From Neospora caninum Liverpool (taxonomy: Eukaryota; Apicomplexa; Conoidasida; Eucoccidiorida; Sarcocystidae), in contig NC_018391.1 of assembly GCF_000208865.1 (NCBI RefSeq), positions 1,798,001 to 1,862,000 on the forward strand: a DNA stretch of 64,000 nt, given 5' to 3'. Numbering within the stretch: position 1 is the stretch's first letter; each line of letters begins with the position of its first letter. Below are positions 37,501 to 49,176 of the stretch, piece after piece. The position numbers and the translations under genes were made by a program. A model generated the notes under the pieces. It was not told the origin of the DNA. It was given only the letters and a program-made list of their open reading frames with translations, and did no database searches.

Positions 37501-40500
37501 AAAACACAGTTTATACAGACGTACGTTTACACATATATACAAACACATATATGTATATATACCTTCGTTACACTGGACTGCCTATAGATGTGGGACGTGA
37601 GTGTGTGTATATAGAGACGCACATCTGCGTGCGCTTTTTGGCCACATCTGAAAAAAAGGAAGAGAAGCGTTCACGCAGCTGGACGGATGCGGTTGGTCAA
37701 CTCTGAAGGCAACATTGTTCTTTTCTGGTTGCTGGCGGGTCTCAGATCGCCCTCACCTTCCCTTTCGGTGTTGCGACAGGGCTGAAGGCAGTGAAACACC
37801 GGCGTGTGTGTTGTATCCCACGTTTCGCTGTTTCCGCTGTTTTCCACGAAATTTTTTTCCTGAATCTCTGCGTTCACAGCTCGGGATTTACCTCAAGAAA
37901 GACGACTACAAGCTGGACAGTCGGACGCTCCTGAAGAAGGTGTTGTCGCAATTCTTCGGTGATGCCAGGTACGCTCTTTTCCTATGGGCGATCTCCTTCC
38001 CCGCCGTCCCTTCTTCCGCTTCTCGTCTTCTTTTCTTCCCTACTGTCGCGTGCTTCTCGGTCTCCCGCATCGGACGGCTCGTTCTGGTGCTCTTTCAGTG
38101 ACGCTGAGCGCGGGGGTGCCGGCCCCCCCCCTCCCCCCCCCCCCCCGACCGGGGCTCGCCAAACAAAGCTGACCAGCTGCGCAGATGCGGGCACGCCTCG
38201 ATGGACTCCTATTTCTGTGAACCCTGGCAAATCCAACTCAGACACAGAGCAGCATGTCCTGATCGACCTCTACAGATTAGTTGTGGATGTGTCTTCGTAT
38301 TCTCATGCACCGAGAGTCGTGCTCGACAAACTCGGCACTGGAGAGACTCTTCAAGGCCCCGTTTTTGCACATGACAGGCGAATGCACATACGCACTTTTA
38401 CCTACATTCATCTGCATGTGTAGATCTCTGCTTATAGGTGAGCACATGTGCATACACGTATACTTATACATTCGCTCTCGTTCTATCGTGAGTCTTTCTC
38501 TGTGCACACGCGTGTGCGTTTGTGGTTTGGAACCTTGATGAAAAATTGAAATCGAGGTAGATTCTGAAACGTTCTTTCGTCTCTGAATTTCGTTTCCCCC
38601 GTCTCCACCGTTTGCCTCGTCTGGTGCCTTGCAGTGCCCTCGTGGACACGGTGGTTGAGGCAGTGCAGGATCCAAAGACGAACGCTCCGAAGAAAACGAA
38701 GCAGCTCTACACAGGCAACCAGGTAACCGCCTCTTCTTTCCTACTAAGTGAGGACAATTTAAGTCTCTTTTTTCTCAGCCGCACCCTTCCCGCTGGGTCC
38801 GTCTGAGGCCCGAAGCACAGAGCCGTTCGTCCCGTCTCGCCTCCGTTTTCCCGATACACGCGAGTTCCGCTCGAACTGAGGAGTGTAGCTACACTCCCCC
38901 AAGGAGTGTGTGCGTCTGAGCATCCAAAAAGAGTTGCTCCTCCATTCACTTTTTCGATCTCTCGCAAGGGCTCGACCGCCGTTCTGCCGCCTCCGGCTCT
39001 GCCGTTGGTGAGCAGGCGTTCCGGGGGTTCTTCAGGCAGCATGCAGTCTCTGGTTTCGGGTGTATCCTTCCCACGGGTCACACGCCCCGCCTTTCTGCTG
39101 TCTCTGCAGGAGGGCCGCGTGGCAGAAGACATGAAGGCGCTCGACAGCGAGAGCGACGTCCTGATGATTTACTCGACGAAAAACTACCACAGACCGAACA
39201 ACTTCCACTCCTTTGACGTTCTTGGACGGGTCATGTCCGGAACAGTCTACAAAGGACAACGCGTGAAAGTGAGAAAGACTTAACAGAAACAGAAGCTGGT
39301 GTTGCTCCGCGTCTTGCCTCTGTTGTGTTTCTCCTCGTCTTGGCTCTCTGTTGTGTTTGTGCTTGTCTCGTCTCTCTGTTGGTGTTGTCGTTTCTGTGCT
39401 CTTTCACGGCCGCGTTGTGTGTTTTTTTCTTCAGGTCTTGGGCGAGGCGTTTAGTCTTGACGACGACGAAGACATGGTGATCCGCGACATTTCGCACTTG
39501 TGGGTGCTGGAGGGTCGGTACCGCGTCGAAGTCAGTCACGTGCCCGCGGGGAACTGGGTCTTGATTGGCGGCGTCGACATTTCGGTGCTAAAGACGTCGA
39601 CAATCACGAACGTGGACCATTCGGAAGAAGTCGAAATCTTCTCGCCTCTGCTCTTCAACTCCGTCCCTGTCATCAAGGTCGCCTGCGAGCCTCTGCAGCC
39701 TTCCGAGCTGCCGAAAATGCTCGAGGTAGGCGAGAAAACGGGACAGAGGTTGCCGAGAACATGTACAGCACGTTCACGAGAGCCGCATGATACGAAAACA
39801 AACTCCAGCGCTCGCAGATGTCTTCATAGAGTCCTGGGGCGGTATACAGGCTTTCGTGTAGGAGTCTCCCAGACTGTATATGTATTCTGCAAACAGCCGT
39901 CTTCAACGGCCCATCTATGCTTTCCGCAACGGGGTGCGCCTCTATCCGAGGTTCCGTAGTGTCGGCACATCACATGATGACTGTCGGGTGAAGAACTTCG
40001 TCTGTCTCTGCATCTCCTCGCGCGACGACCCGGGGACTGGGGAGACGCGGGGACACGGCAGGGAGCGGCGTCTGCGCGGTGGCAAGACCGCGCGACCGAA
40101 AAACGAGAGAGGGAACCAGTGGAGGGAAGGAAGAGGAACTCGAGAGCATATTTTTTTTCGGTGGAAGAGGGAGAACGACGAACGTTGACGGAGAAGAGAG
40201 AGAGAGGGCTAGAAAAAGAACAGGGGAGGGGGGGGGGGGAGAAGGAGAGTTGAGCAACTGAATTTCTGAAGGATTTCTCGCGGTTCCCCCCCGTCACACT
40301 GCGGCCCACCGCACGCATGCAAGTTCCATTCCGCAGGTTTTTTCGTGCCGTTCCCCCGATCGTGTGTCCCCTCTCGCCCCTTCGCCGTCTCCCTTCGTTG
40401 TATCACCTCTCTGTGTCTTTTCTTTTCTCTTTCCTCCCGCACACCCTCTTCCCTGCCTCCTGCATTTCGTCTTCTTCCTCTGGCCGCGGATCGAGTTCGT

Positions 40501-42857
40501 GTTTCCGGTCCCCTCTCTGTCTTCTCGCCATCTGTATTGATGGTGGGGGCGCGTTTGCGGCTTTCCTCTTGTTTCTCGGCTTCGCCCTTTTTTTCCAGGC
40601 GCTTCGACGCATTGACAAATCGTATCCGATCTCCCGCACGCGTGTCGAGGAAAGTGGTGAGCACGTGATTCTCGGCACTGGCGAGATTTACCTTGACTGC
40701 GTCCTCCACGACTTGCGCAAGCTGTACGGCGACTTGGAGTTGAAAGTTGCAGACCCCGTCGTCCAGTTCTGCGAAACAGTCGTCGAAACGTCCGCCCTCA
40801 AGTGCTTCGCGGAGACGCCCAACAAGAAAAACAAAATCTACATGCTCGCTGAGCCTCTCGACAAACAAATCGGCGAGGACATTGAGAAGGGCCTTGTGTC
40901 TGACAAATGGGAGACGCGGTATGGAAAACACAAAGGCAGTGGGGCGCGTGCTTTTCTGCATGCGTGTCGCGCCGTTTTTTTCGCCCGATCCACGCTTTCC
41001 ACTGTCCCCTCTGACACTTTACTCGTCGTCCCTGTCCCCCGCTGTTCCCCCCCATGTTTCGAGCGTTTTCGCGCCCTTCCGGTGATGTCTCCTTGGTCTC
41101 CAGAAAAACGTCCTGTCGTTGTTCCGTCCTCACAGCTGTGGTATCCTTCCAACGCCGCCTCTCTCACAGGGGAGGCGACGACAAGAGAGCCCTTGGCTGG
41201 GATGCCCGGGAAGTCCTGTCTCTCTCTCTCTCTTTCTCTCTCCCTCTTTCTCTCTCCTTCTCTCCCTCTCGCTTCCTCTCTCCTTATCTCACTCTTTCTC
41301 TTTCTCTCTTTCTCTCCCACTTTGTTTTCTCTCTCTCTTCGCCCGATCTCTCTCTTGCTTTCTCTCTTTTTTCGTTTTTTCTCAGCGTCCTCGGCGAGCA
41401 CTTCACGACCAAGTATGGCTGGGACGTGCTCGCGGCGCGGTCGATCTGGGCCTTTGGCCCGGACGCGCGCGGCCCGAACGTCCTCGTGGACGACACTCTC
41501 CCGAGCGAAGTCGACAAGACGTTGCTGGGCAACGTGCGCGAGAGCATTGTCCAGGGCTTCCAGTGGGCGACTCGCGAAGGCCCGCTGATTGAAGAAAACA
41601 TCCGAAACGTCAAGTTCAAGATCCTCGACGCGTCCATCGCTGCAGACCCGCTCCAACGCGGCGGAGGCCAAGTCATCCCGACTGCGCGGTAAGCGACACA
41701 CACGAAAAAAGAAAAGAGTACATGCACGGTGGAAACACACAGCCAAGACAGGAGAGGCGAGCGAGAGGCAAGAAAGAGGTAGCAAGAAAGAGGCAAGAAA
41801 GAGACGAGGTATAGAGACGAAAAAGGCGCTGTGACAGGAAAAATTCGAAAAAAACCCGGTGCTGTTGACGGTGTCCAATCGGCGGAGGAGGATCCGGCAG
41901 CCTGTTAACCGCATTCAAAAGACGGCGGGAGAAACAGAGGAGACGGAGCGAACCTGCAACTGGAAGGGGGAGATGCGGCCGGGCACCCGATTCGAAGAGT
42001 CTCGTTCCCTGAACAGGGAGGTTCTCAGACAATCGTTCAAGACAAGGTAGAGACGTCTTTTGGTTCTGTTCAGGCGTGTGGCGTACTCCGCATTGTTGCT
42101 CGCCACCCCGCGTCTCATGGAGCCCGTCTTCTTCACAGAGATCCAGTGTCCTGCGGACTGCGTCTCCGCCATTTACACGGTCCTCGCCAGGTGAGGCAGG
42201 CTGCCTTCAAACGGCAAAATGAATATACATATGTGTGTCGCTTGTGTTGCGCTGGCATGTCGAGTTGTAGGTATCTGGTTTCCTCCTCCCTAAAAAACAC
42301 GTTCACTCGCATGTACATCTCTATGCATGCATGCATACACGCGTGCATCTGCACATTATCTATTCCTACATATATATATATATATATATATTTCTTTTTG
42401 TATACATGTGTATATGTGTATTCCCATATATATATCGGTTTGTATACGCGTAGAGATTTTGTCACAGGTCGCGTTTTTTGCGGAGGGGAAAGCTGAGGGT
42501 TTCACTGTCGCAATCGTCACGTGTGTGTGTCTGTGTGGAGACAGTATGTTTGAGCTTTTGTCTTTGCTTGAGGTGAAGTGGCTTGGGTCGTGGGCATGCC
42601 CCGAAACGTGCGATCTTTCTTTTGGATGCTTATTAAATTCGTCTCTTTGCGCTTTCTCGGACTCTCTGTGCTCTCTTTCAGACGACGCGGAAACGTCAGC
42701 CGCGACATGCCCAAGCCCGGCACGCCTCTTTACATCGTCCACGCCTACCTGCCAGCGATCGAGTCTTTCGGCTTCGAAACGGATCTACGGTAACGCGCTC
42801 ATCCGTTACTCTGCATGCACAAACACCAGTGCACGTGCATATATATCTCTCTCTATG

Positions 42858-42890
<33 letters not shown>

Positions 42891-43821
42891 GCGCATGTGT
42901 GCACATGGGGATGAGAGTGCGTGTAGGTGTGAGTTATTTTTAGCTCACACGGTTCTCGGTGTCTTCCCATTTTTCCAGGCAGTCACGAGAGCAAGGGTGG
43001 GCACGGCGCACACAAGACGCGCTTCCGTCGGACCCAGTTTGGCGTTGTGTGTGGTGTCGATTTTTGTCGTGTCTGTGTTGTCTTTGAAGAACTCACACGT
43101 GCGGACAGGCGTTCTGCCTGTCCATGTTTGACCACTGGGCGATCGTCCCCGGAGACCCGCTCGACAAGGCGATTCTGCTGCGCCCGCTGGAGCCCGCGCC
43201 GGCGCCGCATTTGGCGCGAGAATTCTTGCTCAAGACGCGACGGAGAAAGGTGAGAAGAGGGCGGGAGGACGCTGCAAGAGGAGGGGTGGAGAAAGAGCGA
43301 CGGCGGAGGCGAGAGCGAAGAGCAAGAACGAGGAGGGAAGGGAGAGGAAGAACGAGGAGGAAAGGGAGAGGAAGAACGAGGAGGAAAGGGAGAGGAAGAA
43401 CAAGATCGAAAGAGAGGTACAGAGAACGTGCGTGAACGGAGAGAATGGAAAGGGAGAGACTGGGAAAGACAGAGGGACAGCTCACGAGAAGGAGGAGCCC
43501 GAGAGAGGGGCGGGCGGAGACACACACACACACACACAGGTGGAGACACAGCGACGGGGATAAAAACGGAGACGGACAGGAGTTGTGGGAGAGAGGCCGC
43601 GTGAGAGGAAGCGGCTCAGACAAGTGCAGAGTGTTTGGTCTGTTCAGGACGGGGGAGGCCTTCGAAAGGGAAGTTGGAAACGACCTGTGGGCGCGGAAGC
43701 CTTTCGTCGCGTGTCTTCTTTTCGTTCTTTTCAGGGTTTGAGCGAGGACGTGTCCATCGCCAAGTTCTTCGACGACCCCATGTTGGTCAACATCGCCACA
43801 GACTTGCAGCAATTCCTCTAG
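34501..43821 (+). CDS. EFTUD2: U5 snRNP 116 kDa GTPase EFTUD2/Snu114
   Basis: Nuclear EF-2-like GTPase of the U5 snRNP that, with Prp8 and Brr2, controls spliceosome activation and disassembly. Thirteen exons: 34501-35391, 36125-36439, 37164-37268, 37880-37968, 38635-38722, 39110-39268, 39435-39725, 40599-40918, 41386-41688, 42074-42190, 42682-42789, 43090-43249, 43735-43821; all join in phase to 1,010 aa (human 972). The N-terminus starts [18 protein letters not shown] and is very acidic, as in the family. GTPase motifs are intact: P-loop GHLHSGKT at residues 144-151, DTPGH at 217-221 and NKLD at 271-274. Later come [51 protein letters not shown] and the family ending [15 protein letters not shown]. 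Introns carry several microsatellites. Its 3' end converges with COA5. Confidence 0.98.
36490..36680. repeat. AT-rich microsatellite region in EFTUD2 intron 2
   Basis: Irregular mix of ATATAC, ATGTAT and TCTATC units starting about 50 bases after the exon 2 donor. It contrasts sharply with the GC-rich exons around it. Confidence 0.75.
37401..37565. repeat. TTTA and TATG microsatellites in EFTUD2 intron 3
   Basis: A run of ATTT units (37401-37433, one interruption) is followed by alternating ACATATAT and GTATATATA units around 37530-37562. Confidence 0.75.
38123..38146. repeat. Interrupted poly-C tract in EFTUD2 intron 4
   Basis: Nine cytosines, a T, then about fourteen cytosines on the plus strand. 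The complementary G runs could form a G-quadruplex on the template strand. It sits well away from splice sites. Confidence 0.8.
41216..41384. repeat. CT-rich polypyrimidine repeat in EFTUD2 intron 8
   Basis: About 170 bases of near-pure TCTC/CTTT ending directly at the acceptor of exon 9 (exon begins 41386). It therefore doubles as an extremely long polypyrimidine tract. Confidence 0.85.
42322..42391. repeat. TGCATGCA units and TA dinucleotide repeat in EFTUD2 intron 10
   Basis: Overlapping TGCATGCA palindromes (around 42324-42336) are followed by eleven TA dinucleotides (42370-42391). TGCATGC is a known promoter-associated motif in Toxoplasma; in this intron it may simply be part of the simple repeat. 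Confidence 0.7.
42838..42890. repeat. TA then GA dinucleotide repeat in EFTUD2 intron 11
   Basis: A compound microsatellite: ATATCTCTCTC, then a TA run, then a run of GA units. Confidence 0.85.
43324..43410. repeat. 24-bp minisatellite in EFTUD2 intron 12
   Basis: About three and a half copies of a purine-rich 24-base unit (core gaagaacgaggaggaaaggg) with few mismatches. Because the period is a multiple of three, the opposite strand shows a repeated Ser/Pro/Phe pattern that is not evidence of coding. Confidence 0.85.
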
Positions 43822-45070
43822 GCTGGCCAGTGCGGTGGAGACGAGACAGCGGAGCTCGCCCGTTTTTCACGCGGTCGCTCCGGACAGCGAAGCAGAGGGC
43901 GAACAACCTCATCCCGACCCCTTCTGTTTTCTCCCGCGTACACACGCGTCGCGCCTCTCTGGTCGTCCCTTCTCGGAGGATGGACGTTTTTTTGTGTTTC
44001 TCCGTCGCACGCCCGGAGTCCCGAATAAGTCTTTCCTTTTCCCCAGGAATTTGCTTCCTCGAGTCTGCCGTCCAAGGAGAGGGCTCGACCTGTCGGCTGT
44101 GGCGCGGGATTCTGAAGGCGCGCGAGACGCCCGGGGGAAACGCAAATGGGTGTGTAGGCTCTGGGTTTTAGGTGGACGTACAGTTGCAGCGGGCCAACCC
44201 GTTGCGGCATGAGAAGGCAGTTGCGCGACGGATCGAGGAAGGCGATAAACAGAGCGCCGCGGCCCTGCATTTGTGCGGGGGCTCTAGTCAAAACGCGTGC
44301 CCCAGAAGGATTGCGTGTATTCGCATGCATACCCACACTTGGACACATTTGTAGATTACCAGCAATGTGACCAGCAATGTGAATACTTTAATACATGCAT
44401 ATCGATTTGTCCGTGATTGGTTAACGGCATCCCGGTAGGAAGAACAAGAAGTCTGGTGTTTTATCCTGTCAAACAACAGTCAAGCGCCCGTTGCGTGCGG
44501 CGTGGAGATGCAGATACACGGTGTCTTCCTCCGCATGCAACCTAGAGAAGTGACGAAGTCACGCGGTGAAACGCCTCGCAGAGCTCTTCCGCTTGCATTT
44601 GTCGGGAGCGTAGTCCCCGCCCTGGAAAACAGGCTCAGATCTCGCACAACGGAAAAGACGGAAAGCAGAACCTAGAGTCTCTATCGGATGGCGTCTTCAG
44701 TGTGCGGGAAACTTCTGCTCACACGCGCTGTGGGAAGGGGAGCGAGGTGCACGTACAGCCGGAGGTGACTCGGCGACGGCGAACGCAGGTGAAAGATAGC
44801 GGCTGTGAAATTTCACAGAATTACCTACGGCGAAACACGGAACGTGCGGCTTTCGTGAAGAAATGCGATCGACGGATGCACTGAGAAGCGCTGGACACGA
44901 ATCCTAAACAGAAACCTGTTTTCGGGTTCCTGAGCTGAAAAACGTGCAGAAAGCGACCCCCGTGCCTCATGGGTCAGCGGCACAGGTGAGGAGCGCGCGT
45001 CTTTCGTCCTCCGCCTGGCTCCATCGGCAAAACGCCATCGTGCGGGAACCGGTCTTCTCAGCACGTGAAC

Positions 45071-45109
<39 letters not shown>

Positions 45110-45406
45110 ACAGATATGTAATCTCATTTTGAGTAAGAGAGGGCGAAACGCGCAGCCCCCTGGGGTCCGGAAGGATCTTTTTTCTCATCACACGCGCTGA
45201 AGCGCCGCATCATCAGCCAGTTTTGACCAGTTGCTCGCGTGGCGGAACGCATGCATTGAAAAGTTTCTCACTAACGTGTCGAGCATCTTCTGACTCATGC
45301 TTGGGGACACACGCATCGTTTCCCTGCAAAAACACATGCTTCAAACGTCTTTTTCGAATGTCACATCGACGCGTCCGTGACGCTGGTCCAGATGCTTCCT
45401 TCCTTC
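43822..45406. terminator. Convergent 3' intergenic region between EFTUD2 and COA5
   Basis: Both flanking genes end here, so it holds both 3' untranslated regions and polyadenylation signals. It includes a tandem 12-base repeat (ccagcaatgtga twice, 44359-44382) and a TA microsatellite (45073-45110). No gene could be supported. Confidence 0.5.
45073..45110. repeat. TA dinucleotide microsatellite
   Basis: About seventeen consecutive TA/AT units in the EFTUD2-COA5 convergent region. Confidence 0.9.
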
Positions 45407-46049
45407 TCAAGAGCCAACCATGTTCCCCCGCATTCTCAGTTGAGGGTTCAGCAAGTTGCGGCGACACTGTCCGTACGCCTTGCGCAGCGTGATGCAGTGA
45501 GCCGTCACTTGCCGAGGATCTTCACTGTGGCGACACTGCTCGAAGGTGAACTCGCCGCTTTGCATGCAGGGCGATTTCTGAAGCGCATAGATATCGGCAA
45601 CAGAACAGAGAAAAAGCCGGATGCGGAGAAGACAATAAGGGGAAGAGGGATAGGATTGGGGACGAAGACCGAAAGACACTGTCTCCAGCGAGGAACCGAG
45701 GTTTGTCGGTGTCGCAGCAAAAGGCTCCTGAGAGAAAAGCCGGCACCGCTGGTTCACGAAATTCAAGGCCCGCTCGCCCTCGCGTGTGTGCACCCGTGAG
45801 TACCGCAGTGAAAAGCGCCTTTAAGTCGAGAGAAGAGGGGAAGAGACAGCAGCCGCGGGACGCGGAGACACGAGAGGTGAGACGGCTTTGAAGAGCCTGG
45901 GGTCCACGAAAACAGAGGCAAAGGCACACACAACCGACTAAAGTGGAACCGAAGCGTACCTGGTAGCATGCGATCATTTCCTCGTACAGGCGCTTGCACG
46001 AGTTCGAGGCCTGTCTGTACGGTTTGTCCTCGCTCAGGGGTAGCGACAT
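45407..46049 (-). CDS. COA5: Cytochrome c oxidase assembly factor COA5/PET191
   Basis: Small intermembrane-space protein needed for assembly of mitochondrial complex IV. Two exons, 46049-45960 and 45577-45407, join in phase 0 to 86 aa; human COA5 is 74. Exon 1 reads SLPLSEDKPYRQ, like the N-terminal EDKP of animal COA5. Six cysteines sit at residues 18, 28, 34, 45, 58 and 68, giving spacings CX9C, CX10C and CX9C. This is the exact twin-CX9C-type layout of COA5, a Mia40 import substrate. The tail has NPQLRMRGN, matching the family's NRARFRG/RKRFRG ending. The intron uses GTACGC and TTCAG. It converges on EFTUD2 and diverges from sideroflexin, which is also mitochondrial. Being short and split, it could easily be missed by automated annotation. 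Confidence 0.93.
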
Positions 46050-49000
46050 TTTTCAGCCAGCACAGATACACCGGTGGAGGAACGGTCGGAAAATAAGGGA
46101 GGGAAGACGCATGGAGAAAGGAAACAGCAGGCAGGCGCGTGCGCCTGGAAGGGAGTGGAGGTTGGAAGGGGAGGGGCCGAGAGGGTTTTCTTCTCTGGAC
46201 GTTTTCTCACAGCGCGGACTGCGGCCGCGCCGCAACTGGAACGGGACAGGAGAGAAACTCGGAGACACCGTGAGCGGCCAACTCCGGAGATCTGAGACCA
46301 GCTAGGAGAGTTGTGACGCGAGCTTAATGCAGCCAGGAACAGGAAAACAGTGGGTTTCTTGAAGGCAAGGAAAGGGAAATTACAGGCTTCCGAGAGGGGG
46401 TTCTCGCGGCCACCGACAAGCGACAGAGATGCGGATGGACAGAGTAACAGATGCATGCAAAATGTACGCAAAAACTCTGCGTCGCTCGGAGACGCCTATC
46501 GAGCAACACGCATTGAAAACTGGGAAACACCTAAAAGATTCCTTGGAGAGGAAGCAAAGAAGTGCAGACTCAACTGCAATGCGAAATTTCAGGCGAACAT
46601 CCACGGCACACGTCATAGTTGTGTATTTTAAGCGCATGCGCGCCACAGGGAAACGCAGAGCGCGAGCTTACAAGCTGCGCGGGCTCGGGACTGACACGAA
46701 TGTGGAAATGAGAGGATCATTCGAGCAAAGAAATCCAAATGCTGCTGTCTAGTCCAGTGTCTGTCTCTTGGTTTGGAAACAGTGCAAGCATATGCTTTCA
46801 AGGAACTGTGTCTTGCAGACCAATATCTGCCAAGACAGCTGACAAGGAGTGTCCTCCGGGTTTCCGGAGGCTCAAGGGAAACGCTTTAGACCAGCAACGA
46901 GCAACGCGGTAGTAAGTGACGGCAAGGCGGTTCACGTTTTCCTTTATCACACCGCAGAAACGAACACTTTCTTCCGCCAAGAGATGGGTCCATGTGCTTA
47001 CTGCATTTAAGCATCCTCGTATACGTTGAGTCGCCAGTCGACAAGGGAGTCCATTTTCACCCTACAGCAACTATTTCTTCTTTTCAGGCTCAATGTGAGG
47101 AACACGTCAGAGGCATAATGTGCAAAGAGCTGTGGCTACGTTGAGTTACATATCAGCAGAACAGACCTGTCCGTTGTAGGTTCTCGCATCAAGCAGTCAA
47201 AGTTTGAAACTCGCGCGCAGTCACGGTTGGCTCGCGTGGATCGAATAAGAGAGGAACCAGAAGGGCAGTTAAACAATGATGCTCATGATTTGTCACGAAA
47301 GAAATTAACTGCTTAGCTGCGCCGCGGTTTACCCGACAAAAAAAGAAGCAGAGTAGCACGCGCATGAAAGTACAACTCAAGAGACGGCATTCGCTCTACG
47401 TGGTACTCCAGTTGTAGCGGTTTTATCACTATTTGTGCGGATATAGAAGTAGAACCTTTGACAACGACGTCCTCCCGGGAACAGCTCGCACAGCTTCTCC
47501 TAGGAGTAACCTTCGATTTTCTAAGTACCAGTAACACACGGGTTCTCACCGTCTGTTTAGTGAAATATACAACCACGTGCAAGCGTTTACACCAACGCTA
47601 GGTGCCTCGCAAGTTTGGAGAGCGCCTACCGTCCCTATTTTGGATGCAGGAACAGCAAGCCAAAATAGCATAGGAGAAAACATTCGAAAAAAGAAATTTG
47701 TCTCAAGAAATCGGGAACCTATAAAACAAACCCTTCCGACTGGTCTCGCACCTGCGCCAAAGTATGGAACCTGTGCTTTCAGTGCTGCTCGCCACCGATG
47801 TTCCTTCTCATTGTAAGGCTGAGACCCCGTGAACGTAGCACTGACTGTGTACCGAGGTGCTTGTGGTGAATTTCCTCATGACCATTTTTCCACGGTGCGT
47901 ATTTTTCCCTCGACGTACGATCCTAGATATAACTCTCGTGTCAGTTCAGGCTCGGTACACACACGGGAAAGCCTGGCGCCGAGGAAAGAGAAAGTTCGAC
48001 CGGTGTAATTATACACCTGCGCTGCGAAACGTTCAGGACGAGGGAGTTACAGAATCAGCAATAGAGTTTGCCATTTTTGACTCGTGTGCTTGCGGCTGAC
48101 CATCCCAGCGCTTCTCTGGTCGTTTCGTTGCCCTCTCCGCTTGTTACAGCCCCGAAAGGGTAACATGCATAAAAGGTGGTTGTACTCAACGTAGCAATGC
48201 CAGAAACTGCTTCGGAGGTGAAGAACGTAGCAACTGACGCCAAGCGCGTGTCCGTTTGGAGGTCTTGAACCCCCAGACCTCGTCCAGTTGTCGTCCATCC
48301 GACTTCGCGGGGCTGTCTGTTTTTGAGCCCGCTCACGCAGTTGCTGCGTCGACGGCCGCTATGCCGAGAATGGCACGTCGACACGCAGCTTGCAGTACGT
48401 AAAAACGCTGTTCCAGCTGACTGTCCGGCTTCTTTCTGTCTGTCAGAAGCCCTCGGTTCTCAGCATTGTTTGTTCTGCAATCTGTGGCGCAGCAAAAAAC
48501 AGCTGGGTGAGTGTCTCGATGGGCGCACGTAGATGGGGATGATGCAAATGTGCGGTGACTCTCCGTTCTGGCTGTGATAGCGCCGCGTTCGCCGGAATAT
48601 CCGCTGCAGGCTTTGTAATCAGCGTCGCCGCCGCGAGATTATTCAAACATGCCTTCACTCGATCGATTTTGATTTCCGTGGTTCCGAAGTGTATGTAGAG
48701 GTTGTTGAACCACATAACGACCTTGCGGTTCCAAGACCAGAACGGCGCCGCCTCGCGGAGAGAGGCCCAACCCGGTTCAGCGTCCAACGAATACGTTGTG
48801 AAAAACTGCTAGTTCTTTCCGTTTCGCTTATTCAAATCCGACAAGAACACTCTGGTCCTCCCTCATAAGAGTGATCGACGCCTGCAAACCAGGAACTTTT
48901 CAAGTTGGTTTCAGAGTGCGTGTACGAGTCGCTGACGCTGCAGGTTTTTTGACAAAGAATTCCCCGTGAAAGTGTCCTTTCCCGTGTCACTGGTCCATGA

Positions 49001-49176
49001 CTCTCATATCTTGTCTCTATTAGGCGAAAAGATCGACGAAGCTCGATCGTGGCGTCGTGCCTCTCTTTTGAGAGCCTCTGCTTCGGCAACGCCAGGCTAA
49101 GCGGTCGGTGTCGCGCGTCTATCTGCCTCTCGCCCTCATTGCGGAAAAAGCGACATCTTCCTCCTGCGATACGAAG
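46050..49176. promoter_or_regulatory. Divergent intergenic region between COA5 and sideroflexin
   Basis: About 3.1 kb with both promoters. No open frame exceeds about 180 codons; the longest near the right end (49371-48832, minus) overlaps sideroflexin exon 1 on the opposite strand. I see no repeat or RNA gene. A minus-strand frame at 48787-48443 (114 codons) has no recognisable motif. Confidence 0.45.

Noticed and set aside
40838..41914. 358-codon minus-strand open frame
   Set aside because: Antisense to EFTUD2 exons 8 and 9 and the CT repeat between them; its Arg/Glu repeats mirror the microsatellite.
42964..43010. Alternative EFTUD2 exon beginning after ttttccag at about 42978
   Set aside because: Leads to a stop and lacks family similarity; the acceptor at 43089 restores the conserved THTxGQAF segment in phase.
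44285..44480. Possible second mitochondrial insertion (AT-rich patch with a hydrophobic minus-strand frame)
   Set aside because: The hydrophobic peptide matches no mitochondrial protein segment that I recognise.
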